From Algoriphagus aquimarinus (lineage in GTDB: Bacteria; Bacteroidota; Bacteroidia; Cytophagales; Cyclobacteriaceae), in assembly GCF_900112005.1 (NCBI RefSeq), contig NZ_FOKK01000011.1, positions 1 to 64,000 on the forward strand: a DNA stretch of 64,000 nucleotides. Direction: 5' to 3'. The notes beneath the pieces are model-generated. The model did no database searches. It was not told where the DNA came from and saw nothing but the letters and a program-made list of their open reading frames with translations. This document shows, in pieces, positions 18,855-28,007 of the stretch (its first letter is position 1; each line of letters begins with the position of its first letter). The translations under genes and the position numbers were made by a program.

Positions 18855-19324
18855 ACACACATCACTTTTAGATAATTACCCAACAATTAAAACCACATTT
18901 CTAATTTTTATCAAAAAAATCTACCCTAAGATCAAATTACAAACCCTACTTCCATTATATTCGCATAATAATTCACAGATAAACGGATAATATGAATCAC
19001 CAAAGTAAATATTAGCTATATCTGCATTTGTTACAACTGTATACTACTCTCAAAATCCGGAATCTTACCCCGGTACCTAGCCCAAAATATTCGAGTGAAT
19101 CCATTGCCATGGAACCAAAATTTGATTTCCAATCAAATGGCTAAATCGTTGAGTACCCTTTTAAAGAATACATACCCAAATTGAGATTACCAGATTAAAA
19201 TTAAAAAATAGAATGCCCAGCATTACTAGTGTGAATTAGTTTTTGCTTTACTCAAGTAGGCTTCAAAAGATTAGCAGAAAGAAACACCTTCTCTATTCCC
19301 CAGTAGCAAACTAAGTTTAAATGC
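18855..19324. other. Intergenic region with one palindrome
   Basis: About 470 bp of AT-rich sequence between the SixA-like gene and the DUF1080 terminator. I see no open frame, tRNA or known riboswitch. It holds one perfect inverted repeat, ATTTGATT-TCC-AATCAAAT, at 19120-19138. This resembles the palindrome at 4218-4235. No other structure was recognised. Confidence 0.4.
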
Positions 19325-19359
19325 AAAAAGCCCTGAATCCAGAAGATTCAGGGCTTTTT
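19325..19359 (-). terminator. Terminator after the DUF1080 gene
   Basis: AAAAGCCCTGAATC and GATTCAGGGCTTTT form a 14-bp perfect stem with a short CAGAA loop. A-runs and T-runs flank it, so it may act on both strands. It lies 17 nt beyond the stop of the minus-strand gene at 19376. Confidence 0.85.
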
Positions 19360-19375
19360 CATACATACTGTTTTA

Positions 19376-20149
19376 TTAGAAATCCGTCGATTTCCCATCC
19401 AAATCAAGCTTCTTGATCCATATATTTCTGTAATAAACATCATGCCCTTCAGCTTGCAACTTCAATCCTCCAGGTGTATCCGTAATTCCTTTGCCTCCAT
19501 CATTGCCTCCATCTAAACCAGAGTTTGGACCTCCCCAAACTTGCTGTATTTCCTTATCCTCATGTATTTTTACACCATTCAGGTAGACAGTTGCTCTAGG
19601 CTTCTCTACTAATTTACCATTTTCGAAACGCGCTGCTTTAAACTCAATGTCATATGCATTCCACTTGCCTATGCCATAGTACTCTTCGGAAGTTGGAATA
19701 TGCTCATTGATCAATGCACCCAACCCATGATCACCGTAGTCTCCATCCAAAATCTGAATCTCGTAGCGATTTTGAAGATAAACACCTGAGTTTCCACCTT
19801 CGCTTTTGATGAAAAACTCCACATGTGCACGGAAATCGTTGAATTTATCTTTCGTAACTACATCTGCAGCTCCATAGAGGCCGCCTGCTGATGCCGGGTC
19901 ATTACTACTGATTGCTTTGCCTCCATCGACAGGATCACTGACTTCAGGCCATTTGATTGGCATTTCAGCCTTAAATCGTGGCCCTTCCCAATAGGTCCAG
20001 TTTTTCTCAAGTGATTTTTTTGAACCATCCAAGTATACCTTGGCTCCCTTCTCAGGTTTTGCTCCTACTCCAGTTTGAGCGTGTACAAGTGTTATTGCAC
20101 AGATCAATGCCACGCTAAGAGATAGTCGCTGGAAAATTTTATTGTTCAT
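19376..20149 (-). CDS. DUF1080 (3-keto-disaccharide hydrolase-like) exported protein
   Basis: A 257-aa exported protein with a signal peptide (residues 1-24, ending LVHAQ). The rest is a DUF1080 domain, a concanavalin-like beta-sandwich: FRAHVEFFIKSEGGNSGVYL near 107-126, YEIQILDGDYGDHGLG near 130-145, and the end of the domain at DVYYRNIWIKKL. Members have been linked to hydrolysis of 3-keto-glycosides, and Pfam names the family 3-keto-disaccharide hydrolase. Catalysis by this protein is inference. It is probably periplasmic or on the cell surface and involved in sugar scavenging. No 3-dehydrogenase partner is nearby. The terminator just downstream makes it a single-gene unit. Confidence 0.87.
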   Translation of the reverse strand: MNNKIFQRLSLSVALICAITLVHAQTGVGAKPEKGAKVYLDGSKKSLEKNWTYWEGPRFKAEMPIKWPEVSDPVDGGKAISSNDPASAGGLYGAADVVTKDKFNDFRAHVEFFIKSEGGNSGVYLQNRYEIQILDGDYGDHGLGALINEHIPTSEEYYGIGKWNAYDIEFKAARFENGKLVEKPRATVYLNGVKIHEDKEIQQVWGGPNSGLDGGNDGGKGITDTPGGLKLQAEGHDVYYRNIWIKKLDLDGKSTDF

Positions 20150-20368
20150 AGGTTTATGAGTTTAGGTTATTTTTTCGAAATTAAATATTAGACAACGTCC
20201 AATTGTTGAATTTGGTTAATTTTAAACAATTTCAAACTATTAATGCCATGAAATCAAACCTGCCTGATGCAGACACCCCTGGCTAATAGTTGATAGTAGA
20301 AATGAGTATTTATAATGTGAGATCCCTCCCAGCAATGGGTTGACCAATGAACAGCAAATTATAAACAT

Positions 20369-21268
20369 ATGAAATGGGAAGGAAGAAGACGAAGCTCAAA
20401 TGTAGAGGATAGACGTGGCCAAAGCAGTGGTGGTTCACGTGGCGGTGGGTTTAGCCCTATGCTCATTGGCCCTCTGATTAAAATTCTATTCTCTAAAACC
20501 GGACTAATTATCGTCGGGATTGTTATTGCTATCTCAGTAGTCACTGGCACCAACCCCTTGACATTCTTAGGGAATTTCATGGGTGGTGGTGGACAAGGAT
20601 TTACCACGGAGAGCAATTACACTCCTACTGCTGAAGAAGATCGTTTAGCTGCTTTTAGTGAAACTATACTAGCTGACACGGAAGACGTTTGGAATAAAAT
20701 CTTGGATAACTATAGAGAACCCACTTTGGTACTTTTCAGCGGACAGGTATCTTCTGCTTGCGGCATGGCTTCCAGTGCTACAGGTCCTTTCTATTGCCCT
20801 GGTGATGAAAAATTATACATAGACCTTAGCTTCTTTAAAGAAATGGAAGTGAAGTTGAAAGCTCCGGGAGATTTTGCCCAAGCTTACGTAATCGCTCATG
20901 AAGTAGGTCATCATATCCAGAAAATCTCTGGTATCACTGCGGAAATGGACAAACTTCGAGGTCAAGTGAGTGAAAAAGAATACAATCAGTTTTCTGTGAA
21001 ACTGGAGCTTCAGGCTGATTTCTTAGCAGGAGTTTGGGCAAATCATAGCCAAAGATCCGTCGGATGGATGGAAAAAGGTGATTTGGATGAAGCTCTCAAT
21101 GCTGCAAATGCTATCGGAGATGATCGCCTTCAGAAGCAGTCTACAGGACGTGTGATGCCTGATTCCTTCACGCACGGTACTTCAGCTCAGCGTATGAAGT
21201 GGTTCAAAAAAGGCTTTGAAACTGGCGACATCAACCAAGGCGATACATTCAATGACCCTAGCTTATAG
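20369..21268 (+). CDS. Neutral zinc metallopeptidase, YpfJ family
   Basis: A 299-aa membrane-anchored protein of the putative neutral zinc metallopeptidase family (PF04228). Residues 1-30 are basic and Arg/Gly-rich (KWEGRRRSSNVEDRRG), as in other YpfJ-like proteins. One membrane segment spans about 44-61. The HEVGHH zinc motif is at 177-182 and the third ligand is probably the Glu in LELQADFLAGVWA. Cysteines in SACGMASSATGPFYCPGD are conserved in the family and may form a disulfide. The C-terminus THGTSAQRMKWFKKGFETG is also a family hallmark. The physiological substrate is not known. It converges on the exonuclease gene, with only 6 nt between stops and no clear terminator. Confidence 0.9.
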   Translation: MKWEGRRRSSNVEDRRGQSSGGSRGGGFSPMLIGPLIKILFSKTGLIIVGIVIAISVVTGTNPLTFLGNFMGGGGQGFTTESNYTPTAEEDRLAAFSETILADTEDVWNKILDNYREPTLVLFSGQVSSACGMASSATGPFYCPGDEKLYIDLSFFKEMEVKLKAPGDFAQAYVIAHEVGHHIQKISGITAEMDKLRGQVSEKEYNQFSVKLELQADFLAGVWANHSQRSVGWMEKGDLDEALNAANAIGDDRLQKQSTGRVMPDSFTHGTSAQRMKWFKKGFETGDINQGDTFNDPSL

Positions 21269-21274
21269 GAGAAG

Positions 21275-22639
21275 TCAATTCGTCTCCAATACCAAGATCT
21301 GTTCAGGATTGATCTGATGTATATATTGGCGTAAAATATAAAAGGTCTCCGGCACTTGTGTCACTAGCTCAAGTTGAGATGGAATATCTTCGGTAATCTG
21401 GTCATTTTCCAAATAGGCAAATCTGCTCAGCATACCCCTTTCAAACATACAGTAAGCAGTTTCATTAGAATTCCGCCCGTCTAACTTGATCAGAATCTCC
21501 TTTTGGCTCTCCTTTATTTTGCCCATAAAATCGGTAACTCGGTTATTGTATTCTTGTGGCTTCTCAGTGAAATCACAGCCACCGTTACAGCTCATTTCCT
21601 GCTCTGAATCGCAATTCACTTTTCTGAGTCCACATAATTTGGGACATAAACCGTAAGTGCTGATCCCAGTTTTTAGAAAGGCATTAGCCTCATCCATGGA
21701 GAAAAAGGATTCGATGGGCTTAAAAAACTTCGTGATTTTAGAAACTTGAAATCTCCCGTAGCCTGAGTTATCCTCATAATGAAACAAGCCAAATAAGCGT
21801 TTAGGGAGCTTTGAGGCAGAATTATACTTAGGCCATAATCTCTTGATTTCCAAGGTTTCAAATAGAAGCGCCATTAACTCTGTTCCCGTCAATTCCCATT
21901 TCAAATCAAAGACTTCAGTCTTTAGCTTTTGCTTGAGATTAGGAAGTAATTGCCCAGAAAAGTGATTCTTAAATCGCTCTCGGATATTTATCGCTTTGCC
22001 TACATAGATCACTTTTCCATGCTCATCAAGCATGTAATAAACGCCACATGCCGTAGGGATTTCCTTGAATTTGGAATGAGGGAAATTCGGAGGAAGAAAA
22101 GATTCTCCAGTATTTTTCTTAAGAGATTGATTGATAATCTGATAGTCAGATTTGATCATTCTATCAAACAAAATCGCAGTAGCCTTTGCATCTCCCATTG
22201 CTCGGTGCCTGGCTTCGATTTGTATTTTCTGGCTTTCGCAAAGTCTCCCAAGGCTATAAGAAGTCATGCCAGGATATACTTTTCTACTTAGTTTGACAGT
22301 GCAGAGTTTGGGAGTTTTGAGCTCCTTCCCCACTTTCAAAAATGCTTCCCGAAGAAAACCGTAATCAAAACTAACGTTGTGCGCTACGAATACTCGATCG
22401 TTTAGCAAGTCCCACAACTCTTCGTGTACAGCTGAAAAAGTAGGCTTGTGCCTCACCATAAAGTTATCAATTCCAGTCAATCCAGTGATGTAAGTTGGGA
22501 TCGCTTGCTCAGGATTAATAAGAGTCTGATACTCTCGGATAATCGATTCCCCGTTGTGAATCAAAACCGCTACTTCTGTTATACCACCATGCTTGGCTGC
22601 GCCTCCGGTGGTCTCAATATCTACTATGGCAAATTCCAT
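21275..22639 (-). CDS. DEDDh 3'-5' exonuclease fused to UvrC-type GIY-YIG nuclease
   Basis: A 454-aa two-domain nuclease. Residues 1-170 are a DnaQ/epsilon-type DEDDh exonuclease: Exo I DIETTGG (7-13), Exo II AHNVSFDYGFLREAF and Exo III HRAMGDAKA. Residues 195-275 are a GIY-YIG endonuclease domain of UvrC/Cho type (CGVYYMLDEHGKVIYVGKA, then INIRERFKNHF). Residues 280-454 resemble the region after the nuclease in Cho-like proteins, including a cysteine-rich patch (LCPKLCGLRKVNC, SCNGGC) that could hold a metal. Such fusions are known in Bacteroidetes and Actinobacteria and are thought to take part in repair. The exact pathway is not established. The UvrB-binding and helix-hairpin-helix parts of UvrC are absent. 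Confidence 0.88.
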   Translation of the reverse strand: MEFAIVDIETTGGAAKHGGITEVAVLIHNGESIIREYQTLINPEQAIPTYITGLTGIDNFMVRHKPTFSAVHEELWDLLNDRVFVAHNVSFDYGFLREAFLKVGKELKTPKLCTVKLSRKVYPGMTSYSLGRLCESQKIQIEARHRAMGDAKATAILFDRMIKSDYQIINQSLKKNTGESFLPPNFPHSKFKEIPTACGVYYMLDEHGKVIYVGKAINIRERFKNHFSGQLLPNLKQKLKTEVFDLKWELTGTELMALLFETLEIKRLWPKYNSASKLPKRLFGLFHYEDNSGYGRFQVSKITKFFKPIESFFSMDEANAFLKTGISTYGLCPKLCGLRKVNCDSEQEMSCNGGCDFTEKPQEYNNRVTDFMGKIKESQKEILIKLDGRNSNETAYCMFERGMLSRFAYLENDQITEDIPSQLELVTQVPETFYILRQYIHQINPEQILVLETN

Positions 22640-22769
22640 TGCCTAAAAGTATGAATTAGAATTTTCTCTAGAGAATAGATGTCACAGAATGACGCGGTTT
22701 GTATGAATTTTTGATTTTCTATCCCCACTGAGGCAATAGGTACTAATCCAAACAACAGCCAAATCACAC

Positions 22770-22840
22770 ACTAGTTGCAATTTTTTACCATTTATCCTAT
22801 AAATGCAACTTTGTTTCATTTATACTAGTTTATAATTTCT
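22770..22840 (+). promoter_or_regulatory. Candidate operator/promoter of the TonB receptor operon
   Basis: GTTGCA (22774-22779) and TGCAAC (22804-22809) form an inverted repeat 24 nt apart, and each is near an ACTAGT hexamer (about 22770 and 22824). TTTG (22810-22813) followed after 19 nt by TAATTTCT (22833-22840) is a partial match to the Bacteroidetes -33/-7 pattern and would start transcription about 15 nt before the GTG start. A metal-responsive repressor site is possible but unproven. Confidence 0.3.
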
Positions 22841-22860
22841 ACGCCTTCTATTTTTGTATT

Positions 22861-25167
22861 GTGAATTTGAAAACAGGAATACTATTAACATTGATTCTAC
22901 TGCTTGGATTTAATATCCAAGCTCAGGATTGCTCGCTTTCTATCAGGGGAAAAATCATCCATCTAGAAAATAATGAGCCTATTGAGGCAGCATACGTGTG
23001 GGTAATTGAAGCTGAAGAAGGAGCTGTGAGTGATCAAAATGGAAATTTCACGATAAAAAATCTCTGCCGCGGAGACTACACCGTCACTATACAATACCTA
23101 GGTCATAAAACCATTACGGACACCATAAAGTTAGAATCCACAACTTTTAGCAAAACCTACAGGTTAGAGGAAGAAGCAGTGGGTTTACAAGGCGTGGAAG
23201 TACACGGACACCGCGATGCTGTGCAAACTACGACTGCAGTATCAGCCCTTTATGGAGAAAATCTGATGGAATCCCGTGGAGAAAACTTGGGAGAAAGTTT
23301 AAAACGAATCTCCGGAGTATCTACTTTTTCTACAGGAAATAGCATCTCAAAACCTGTGATTCACGGTATGCACAGCAATCGGATTATGATCATGAACAAT
23401 GGCATCCGACTGGAAGGACAACAATGGGGAGCTGAGCATGCGCCGGAAATCGACCCCTTTCTTGCAGATGAAATCACTGTAGTGAAAGGCGCAGAAACAG
23501 TACGGTATGGCCCCGAAGCTATGGGTGGAGTGATTTTGGTAAATCCAGCACCCCTTCCTACTAAAAAGATGAGCAAGACAAGTCTTAACCTAATCGGCGC
23601 AACAAATGGCCGAATGGGCAATGTCAATTTGGTGCATGTGGGAGGCTCAGACAAAATCAAAGGCTTGGGGTATCGTATCCAAGGCTCCGCCAAAAGATCT
23701 GGAAATGTAAAATCTCCTGAGTATTTCCAACAGAACACTGGCTTAAGTGAGCTCAACTTAAGCAGCTCGCTTGGCTATAGCAGTTCCAAACTTGGAGTGG
23801 AAGCCTATTACAGTCTTTTCCATACCGAACTTGGAATACTGAATGATTCGCACACTGGAAATCTTTCTGATCTTGAAAATATTATTGAGAATGGACGGCC
23901 ATTCGCAGATGGAGAGTTTAGTTATGACATCCTCAACCCAAAGCAACGAGTAACCCATCAACTGGCAAAGCTGAAGTCCCACTATCATATTTCTGAAAGC
24001 TGGAAATTGAATTTCCAGTACGGTTTTCAGCTCAACCACAGACAGGAATTTGACAAAAGACGTGGAGACTTGAATGACAAAGCGAGCTTAGATCTAGAAC
24101 TCTATACCAACACAATTGATCTCTACGTAAACCATACCCACAAGAATGAACTGAGTGGAACCTGGGGAGTCAATTTCATCCAACAGGCAAACAGCAATGT
24201 TCCGGGTACAGGAGTAACTCCACTGATCCCAAATTATGACATGGTGAATACTGGCTTTTACGCTATGGAGAAGTACTCTAAAGGCCCACTGGAAGTAGAA
24301 GCTGGCATAAGGTATGACTTCAGAAATGTCAATACTGCCAGATACATCAATGAAGAGTTGAAAACGGCTGATATTGCTTATCAAAACTTCTCAGCATTTC
24401 TGGGTGGACTCTATCACATCAGTCCGGATCTGACGTTCAATTCAAATCTCGGATCCGCTTGGAGACCTCCAAATGTAAACGAGTTATTCAGCGAAGGACT
24501 ACACCATGGAGCAGCAGCAGTAGAAATTGGAAATCCTGATTTGAAATCAGAGAAGTCACTTAAATGGATCAATGAACTCCAATATGATGGCAAAAGAACA
24601 CATTTGGAATTCACCGCATACCTGAACCCTATCAGCGATTACATATATCTAAATCCTACTGGAGAAATCTATACGAGCCTTCGGGGTACATTCAACATCT
24701 ACGAATATTTGCAGGCGAATGCACTATTCTACGGCTTTGACTTTGCTGGCAGCTACGAGTTCACGGATAAAATAAGTGGGTATTTAAAAGGATCTATAGT
24801 ACAGGCAAAGAACACCGATGTCGATAACTATTTCCCTTTTATCCCTTCCAACAGAATGGATTGGGGCATTTCCTACGACTTTTCCAAAGTCACCGACTCA
24901 CGTACAAACAAGATAACTATAAGCAATGTATTGGTCGCCAAGCAAAATAGAGAGCCAGATTTTGACATTGCTCCTCCTCCCTCAGCTTATGCACTTTTCA
25001 ATATTTCTTACAATAAGCAAGTGAACATTGGAGACGATAAATTGAATCTAGGTCTACAGGTGCAAAATCTCCTCAATACTAACTACAAAGATTATATGAA
25101 TCGCTTCAGATACTTCTCCTACGATATGGGAAGAAATGTACTTATAAAAATCAATTACGAATTCTAA
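22861..25167 (+). CDS. TonB-dependent outer-membrane receptor
   Basis: A 768-aa TonB-dependent receptor starting with GTG at 22861; no in-frame ATG precedes the signal peptide (residues 1-21, ending NIQAQ). Residues 27-105 are a carboxypeptidase-regulatory-like domain (IRGKIIHLENNEPIEAAYV). Residues 125-225 are the plug: GENLGESLKRISGVSTFSTG, HGMHSNRIMIMNNGIRLEGQ, and VKGAETVRYGPEAMGGVI. The remainder is a 22-strand barrel ending in an aromatic-rich strand (NVLIKINYEF). It lacks the long SusC extension and has no SusD partner. The lipoprotein gene follows after 10 nt, so the two are one operon. Receptors of this layout are often metal or cofactor importers (ZnuD- or haem-type), but the ligand here is inference. 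Confidence 0.92.
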   Translation: MNLKTGILLTLILLLGFNIQAQDCSLSIRGKIIHLENNEPIEAAYVWVIEAEEGAVSDQNGNFTIKNLCRGDYTVTIQYLGHKTITDTIKLESTTFSKTYRLEEEAVGLQGVEVHGHRDAVQTTTAVSALYGENLMESRGENLGESLKRISGVSTFSTGNSISKPVIHGMHSNRIMIMNNGIRLEGQQWGAEHAPEIDPFLADEITVVKGAETVRYGPEAMGGVILVNPAPLPTKKMSKTSLNLIGATNGRMGNVNLVHVGGSDKIKGLGYRIQGSAKRSGNVKSPEYFQQNTGLSELNLSSSLGYSSSKLGVEAYYSLFHTELGILNDSHTGNLSDLENIIENGRPFADGEFSYDILNPKQRVTHQLAKLKSHYHISESWKLNFQYGFQLNHRQEFDKRRGDLNDKASLDLELYTNTIDLYVNHTHKNELSGTWGVNFIQQANSNVPGTGVTPLIPNYDMVNTGFYAMEKYSKGPLEVEAGIRYDFRNVNTARYINEELKTADIAYQNFSAFLGGLYHISPDLTFNSNLGSAWRPPNVNELFSEGLHHGAAAVEIGNPDLKSEKSLKWINELQYDGKRTHLEFTAYLNPISDYIYLNPTGEIYTSLRGTFNIYEYLQANALFYGFDFAGSYEFTDKISGYLKGSIVQAKNTDVDNYFPFIPSNRMDWGISYDFSKVTDSRTNKITISNVLVAKQNREPDFDIAPPPSAYALFNISYNKQVNIGDDKLNLGLQVQNLLNTNYKDYMNRFRYFSYDMGRNVLIKINYEF

Positions 25168-25177
25168 CCAACTATTT

Positions 25178-25777
25178 ATGAACACAACCAACAAACTTTA
25201 CCTCATCGCCCTAGCAGTGGTTTCATTTGCCTTCTCTAGCTGTACCAGCGAAGACCCCGTTTCAGAAAATGACGGAGAATTGATCACTGATGTCACACTG
25301 ACTTTTCAGGAAATAGATGCAAATGGAAATGCAGTCGGCGCATCTTTTGACTTCACCGCTTCAGATTCCGAAGGAATTGAAATTGGCTCTACTCCAACAG
25401 TTGAAACCGTTACGCTGACCAAAGGAAAAAGATATGAAATGTCCATTGACGTATACAATTCAGTAGCTAGCGAAGACATCACAGAGGAAATTAGAGCTGA
25501 AGGTGATGAGCACCAATTCTATTTCTTAGGCTCAGCATTCACCAGTTCTCCGTTTCTATCTTACGAATACAATGATGAGGGAGCTGAGATAATCGGCCTA
25601 AAAGGAATCGTGACTGTTCAGCAAAGCCCAGGCTTTACTACTGCAGATTTCCAACTATTACTTCGTCACGCTTTGGATAAAAACTATCCTGGTGCAGAAA
25701 ATCCTAATTTTCAGGATTACGCTAAAGCAGGTGGAGAGACTGATTTAGACATCACTTTCCCAGTTGTAGTACAGTAA
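25178..25777 (+). CDS. Lipoprotein partner of the TonB receptor
   Basis: A 199-aa lipoprotein. The signal peptide ends in a lipobox with Cys22 (AFSSC). The mature part starts with an acidic linker and forms a predicted beta-rich domain: DVTLTFQEIDANGNAVG, TVTLTKGKRYEMSIDVYNS and EIRAEGDEHQFYFLG. Proteins of this kind are found directly after TonB receptors in Bacteroidetes and are annotated as a periplasmic-binding-like fold. A role in catching or handing over the receptor's ligand is inferred from this association. The only histidines and acidic clusters (EGDEHQ, RHALDKNYPGAENP) could bind a metal, but this is speculative. A strong hairpin terminator follows. Confidence 0.8.
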   Translation: MNTTNKLYLIALAVVSFAFSSCTSEDPVSENDGELITDVTLTFQEIDANGNAVGASFDFTASDSEGIEIGSTPTVETVTLTKGKRYEMSIDVYNSVASEDITEEIRAEGDEHQFYFLGSAFTSSPFLSYEYNDEGAEIIGLKGIVTVQQSPGFTTADFQLLLRHALDKNYPGAENPNFQDYAKAGGETDLDITFPVVVQ

Positions 25778-25787
25778 TATTTTAAGT

Positions 25788-25831
25788 TTACAAACACAAA
25801 AAGCAGCTCTAGAGCTGCTTTTTGTGTTTAG
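25788..25831. terminator. Bidirectional terminator between convergent lipoprotein genes
   Basis: AAACACAAAAAGCAGCTCT and its exact complement form a palindrome centred near 25810, giving a 19-bp stem with A and T runs inside it. It separates the receptor operon from the minus-strand gene ending at 25842 and can serve both. Confidence 0.85.
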
Positions 25832-25841
25832 GCATGTTACT

Positions 25842-26354
25842 CTAAAAATTCGGTGAGCAACTTGTCATGAGTGTAGCGTCAAACTTTAGGTTCTCATTGA
25901 CATTGGAGCCAATATTACCTGCCACCAAGATCACTTTGTAATCTGGTCCTTCACTAGCTAAATGCACCTTCACGTGTCCATCAAAGGTCTTCATATCTTC
26001 AAAACTCAACTTTGTTCCATTCATTAATGAGCCTAGTAGCGTCTTGCTTTGAAGGGTAGCTCCACTCACTGGATTTAGCATAAATGCCATGGGAGCTTCT
26101 GGATTAGTATAATCTCCGAAATGCAAATGCGCCGGAAATGTAGTGGCACCAGTACTTTTTGCACCTACCAATTGTAAAATCAATTCTAAATTCCCGTCAG
26201 TTAATTCTCTGATAGTAAGTGTGCCAGTATATTCATAATCACTGGCCTTATTCAATTGATATTCCAGCTTCTGTCCTGTGTAAAGCTCAGGATCATTCTC
26301 ACTACATGCTCCAAAACTCATTAAAATTAGAAGTCCAAAAATTATATTTCGCAT
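25842..26354 (-). CDS. CHRD-like lipoprotein
   Basis: A 170-aa lipoprotein with lipobox Cys17 (SFGAC). The mature region is beta-rich: YEYTGTLTIRELTDGNLEL, then PAHLHFGDY near 89-97 and DGHVKVHLAS near 125-134. The pattern of a substituted small hydrophobic strand, then HLHFG and a later HVH motif, recalls the CHRD domain found in chordin and many bacterial exported proteins. This assignment is tentative. It may sit in the periplasm or at the outer-membrane surface. No partner gene is evident: it converges on the TonB receptor operon and has its own 204-bp upstream gap. Confidence 0.7.
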   Translation of the reverse strand: MRNIIFGLLILMSFGACSENDPELYTGQKLEYQLNKASDYEYTGTLTIRELTDGNLELILQLVGAKSTGATTFPAHLHFGDYTNPEAPMAFMLNPVSGATLQSKTLLGSLMNGTKLSFEDMKTFDGHVKVHLASEGPDYKVILVAGNIGSNVNENLKFDATLMTSCSPNF

Positions 26355-26558
26355 AGATCAGTCTTTGGTAGCTCAACGGAAAGAGAAATCATTCTGTTCG
26401 ATAATCCTAAAATTATCAATTCAATTGGAATACTTCTGCTTTTAAGAATACTGACAGTCTTTTTACTGAATGATTACTATAAAGAATTCTGCCAGTAGCC
26501 GAATTATATGAGGTCGGTAGACCAAAATTTCATACCGTTGACTATGGACTGTTGAAAA

Positions 26559-28004
26559 TTAATTTGCTCTCCAGAAGAAAGGAGTAAATAAAATCAATAA
26601 AGTATAGAGTTCTAATCTTCCCAGTAGCATGATCACAGAAAGGAAGATTTTAGCAGCAGGCGAGAAAAACGCAAAATTATCCACTGGCCCAACTGATCCT
26701 ATTCCAGGTCCCACATTCGCTAAACAGGTCGCTACAGCTCCAAATGAAGTAACCAAATCATATCCCATCAGTGAAAGTGCCAAAGAACCTAGGACAAAAG
26801 TCAATAGGTAAATCAGCAAGAAATTCATGATGTGTGTGATGATTCTACCTGTAACCCGATCACCATTTATGATCAAAGGAACAATTGCTCTTGGGTGCAC
26901 CAAGCGCTTGAACTCCAGCCATGAATTCTTGATAAATGTTAGGTGTCTCACGAACTTGATTCCACCCGCAGTAGATCCAGCACAACCACCTATAAAAAGC
27001 AACATAAAACAGATAAAGGTCACTCCTTCACTATACTGCGTGTAATCATCCGTCACAAATCCTGTAGTAGTAACAATAGAAACTACCTGAAACAGTGACT
27101 TCCTAAATGCCAATTCAGGATCAATACCCGTAGCTGCTATCGGGAAATAAAGAATAACAGCAACTCCAAGTAGAGTTAACCCATATGTTTTAAACTCATC
27201 ACTCTTCAGTACTCTCTTGAATTTACCAATCAAGCCAAAGTAAATCACCGTGAAGTTGGTACCCGCCAAAAACATAAATAAAATGGCTACATATTGAATG
27301 AAAGCCGAATCATAATACGCCATGCTGGCATTCTTGGTGGAGAAACCACCTGTTGCCAATGTTGTCAGCGCATGATTTATTGCATCGAAGAAGTTCATTC
27401 CTCCGGCCCAATAAAGCAGCATTGCCAACACGGTAAGGCCTACGTATACATACCACAGTCTCTTAGCTGTTTCTGATATTCTTGGGTGTACCTTATCAGA
27501 AGTTGGCCCTGGCGATTCAGCCACAAAGAGCTCAATTCCACCAATTCCCAACAGTGGAAAAATAGCTACAGTCAATACGATTATTCCCAAGCCACCAATC
27601 CACTGAGTCATACTTCTCCAAAAAAGCAAGCCCTTAGGCATCGCTTCAATATCAGTTAAAATAGAAGCTCCCGTGGTCGTAAGGCCAGACATGGTTTCGA
27701 AAAGCGCATCTTCGAAACTGACAATTTCATGACTCAAAATATAAGGAAGCATCCCAAAACCAGCCATAAAAACCCAGCTCAAGGCTACTATCAGGTAACC
27801 TTCTCGTTTTCTGATATTTTGGTCTTGCTTAGAAAAAGAAAAGAAAAGCGTCATTCCGATGATCATGGTGATCACAGCAGAACTCAGTACTGGCCAAGGA
27901 TCCTCATTGAAATGAAGGGAAAATCCAACTCCAGGAAGCATCAAAAGGGCTATTAGCACCAAGAGTGCGCCCATGATCTTCCCTATTTCTTTGAAATGAA
28001 TCAT
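26559..28004 (-). CDS. trkH: Trk-type potassium uptake membrane subunit
   Basis: The 481-aa integral membrane subunit of a Trk/Ktr potassium transporter. Four pore loops are visible: TTTGASIL in the first repeat, TLATGGFST in the second, TTTGFVTDDY in the third, and CLANVGPGIG in the fourth. Each holds the selectivity-filter glycine. It has about ten membrane segments and ends in a short basic tail. It pairs with the cytoplasmic NAD/ATP-gated subunit encoded immediately upstream (3 nt gap), with which it forms an operon. Its role is potassium uptake for osmotic balance and membrane potential. Confidence 0.95.
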   Translation of the reverse strand: MIHFKEIGKIMGALLVLIALLMLPGVGFSLHFNEDPWPVLSSAVITMIIGMTLFFSFSKQDQNIRKREGYLIVALSWVFMAGFGMLPYILSHEIVSFEDALFETMSGLTTTGASILTDIEAMPKGLLFWRSMTQWIGGLGIIVLTVAIFPLLGIGGIELFVAESPGPTSDKVHPRISETAKRLWYVYVGLTVLAMLLYWAGGMNFFDAINHALTTLATGGFSTKNASMAYYDSAFIQYVAILFMFLAGTNFTVIYFGLIGKFKRVLKSDEFKTYGLTLLGVAVILYFPIAATGIDPELAFRKSLFQVVSIVTTTGFVTDDYTQYSEGVTFICFMLLFIGGCAGSTAGGIKFVRHLTFIKNSWLEFKRLVHPRAIVPLIINGDRVTGRIITHIMNFLLIYLLTFVLGSLALSLMGYDLVTSFGAVATCLANVGPGIGSVGPVDNFAFFSPAAKIFLSVIMLLGRLELYTLLILFTPFFWRAN

Positions 28005-28007
28005 GCC

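Noticed and set aside
26363..26410. GGTAGCTCAACGGAAAGAG followed by GTTCGATAATCC, resembling parts of a tRNA D-arm and T-arm
   Set aside because: No acceptor stem, anticodon arm or correct spacing can be folded, so this looks like chance similarity.
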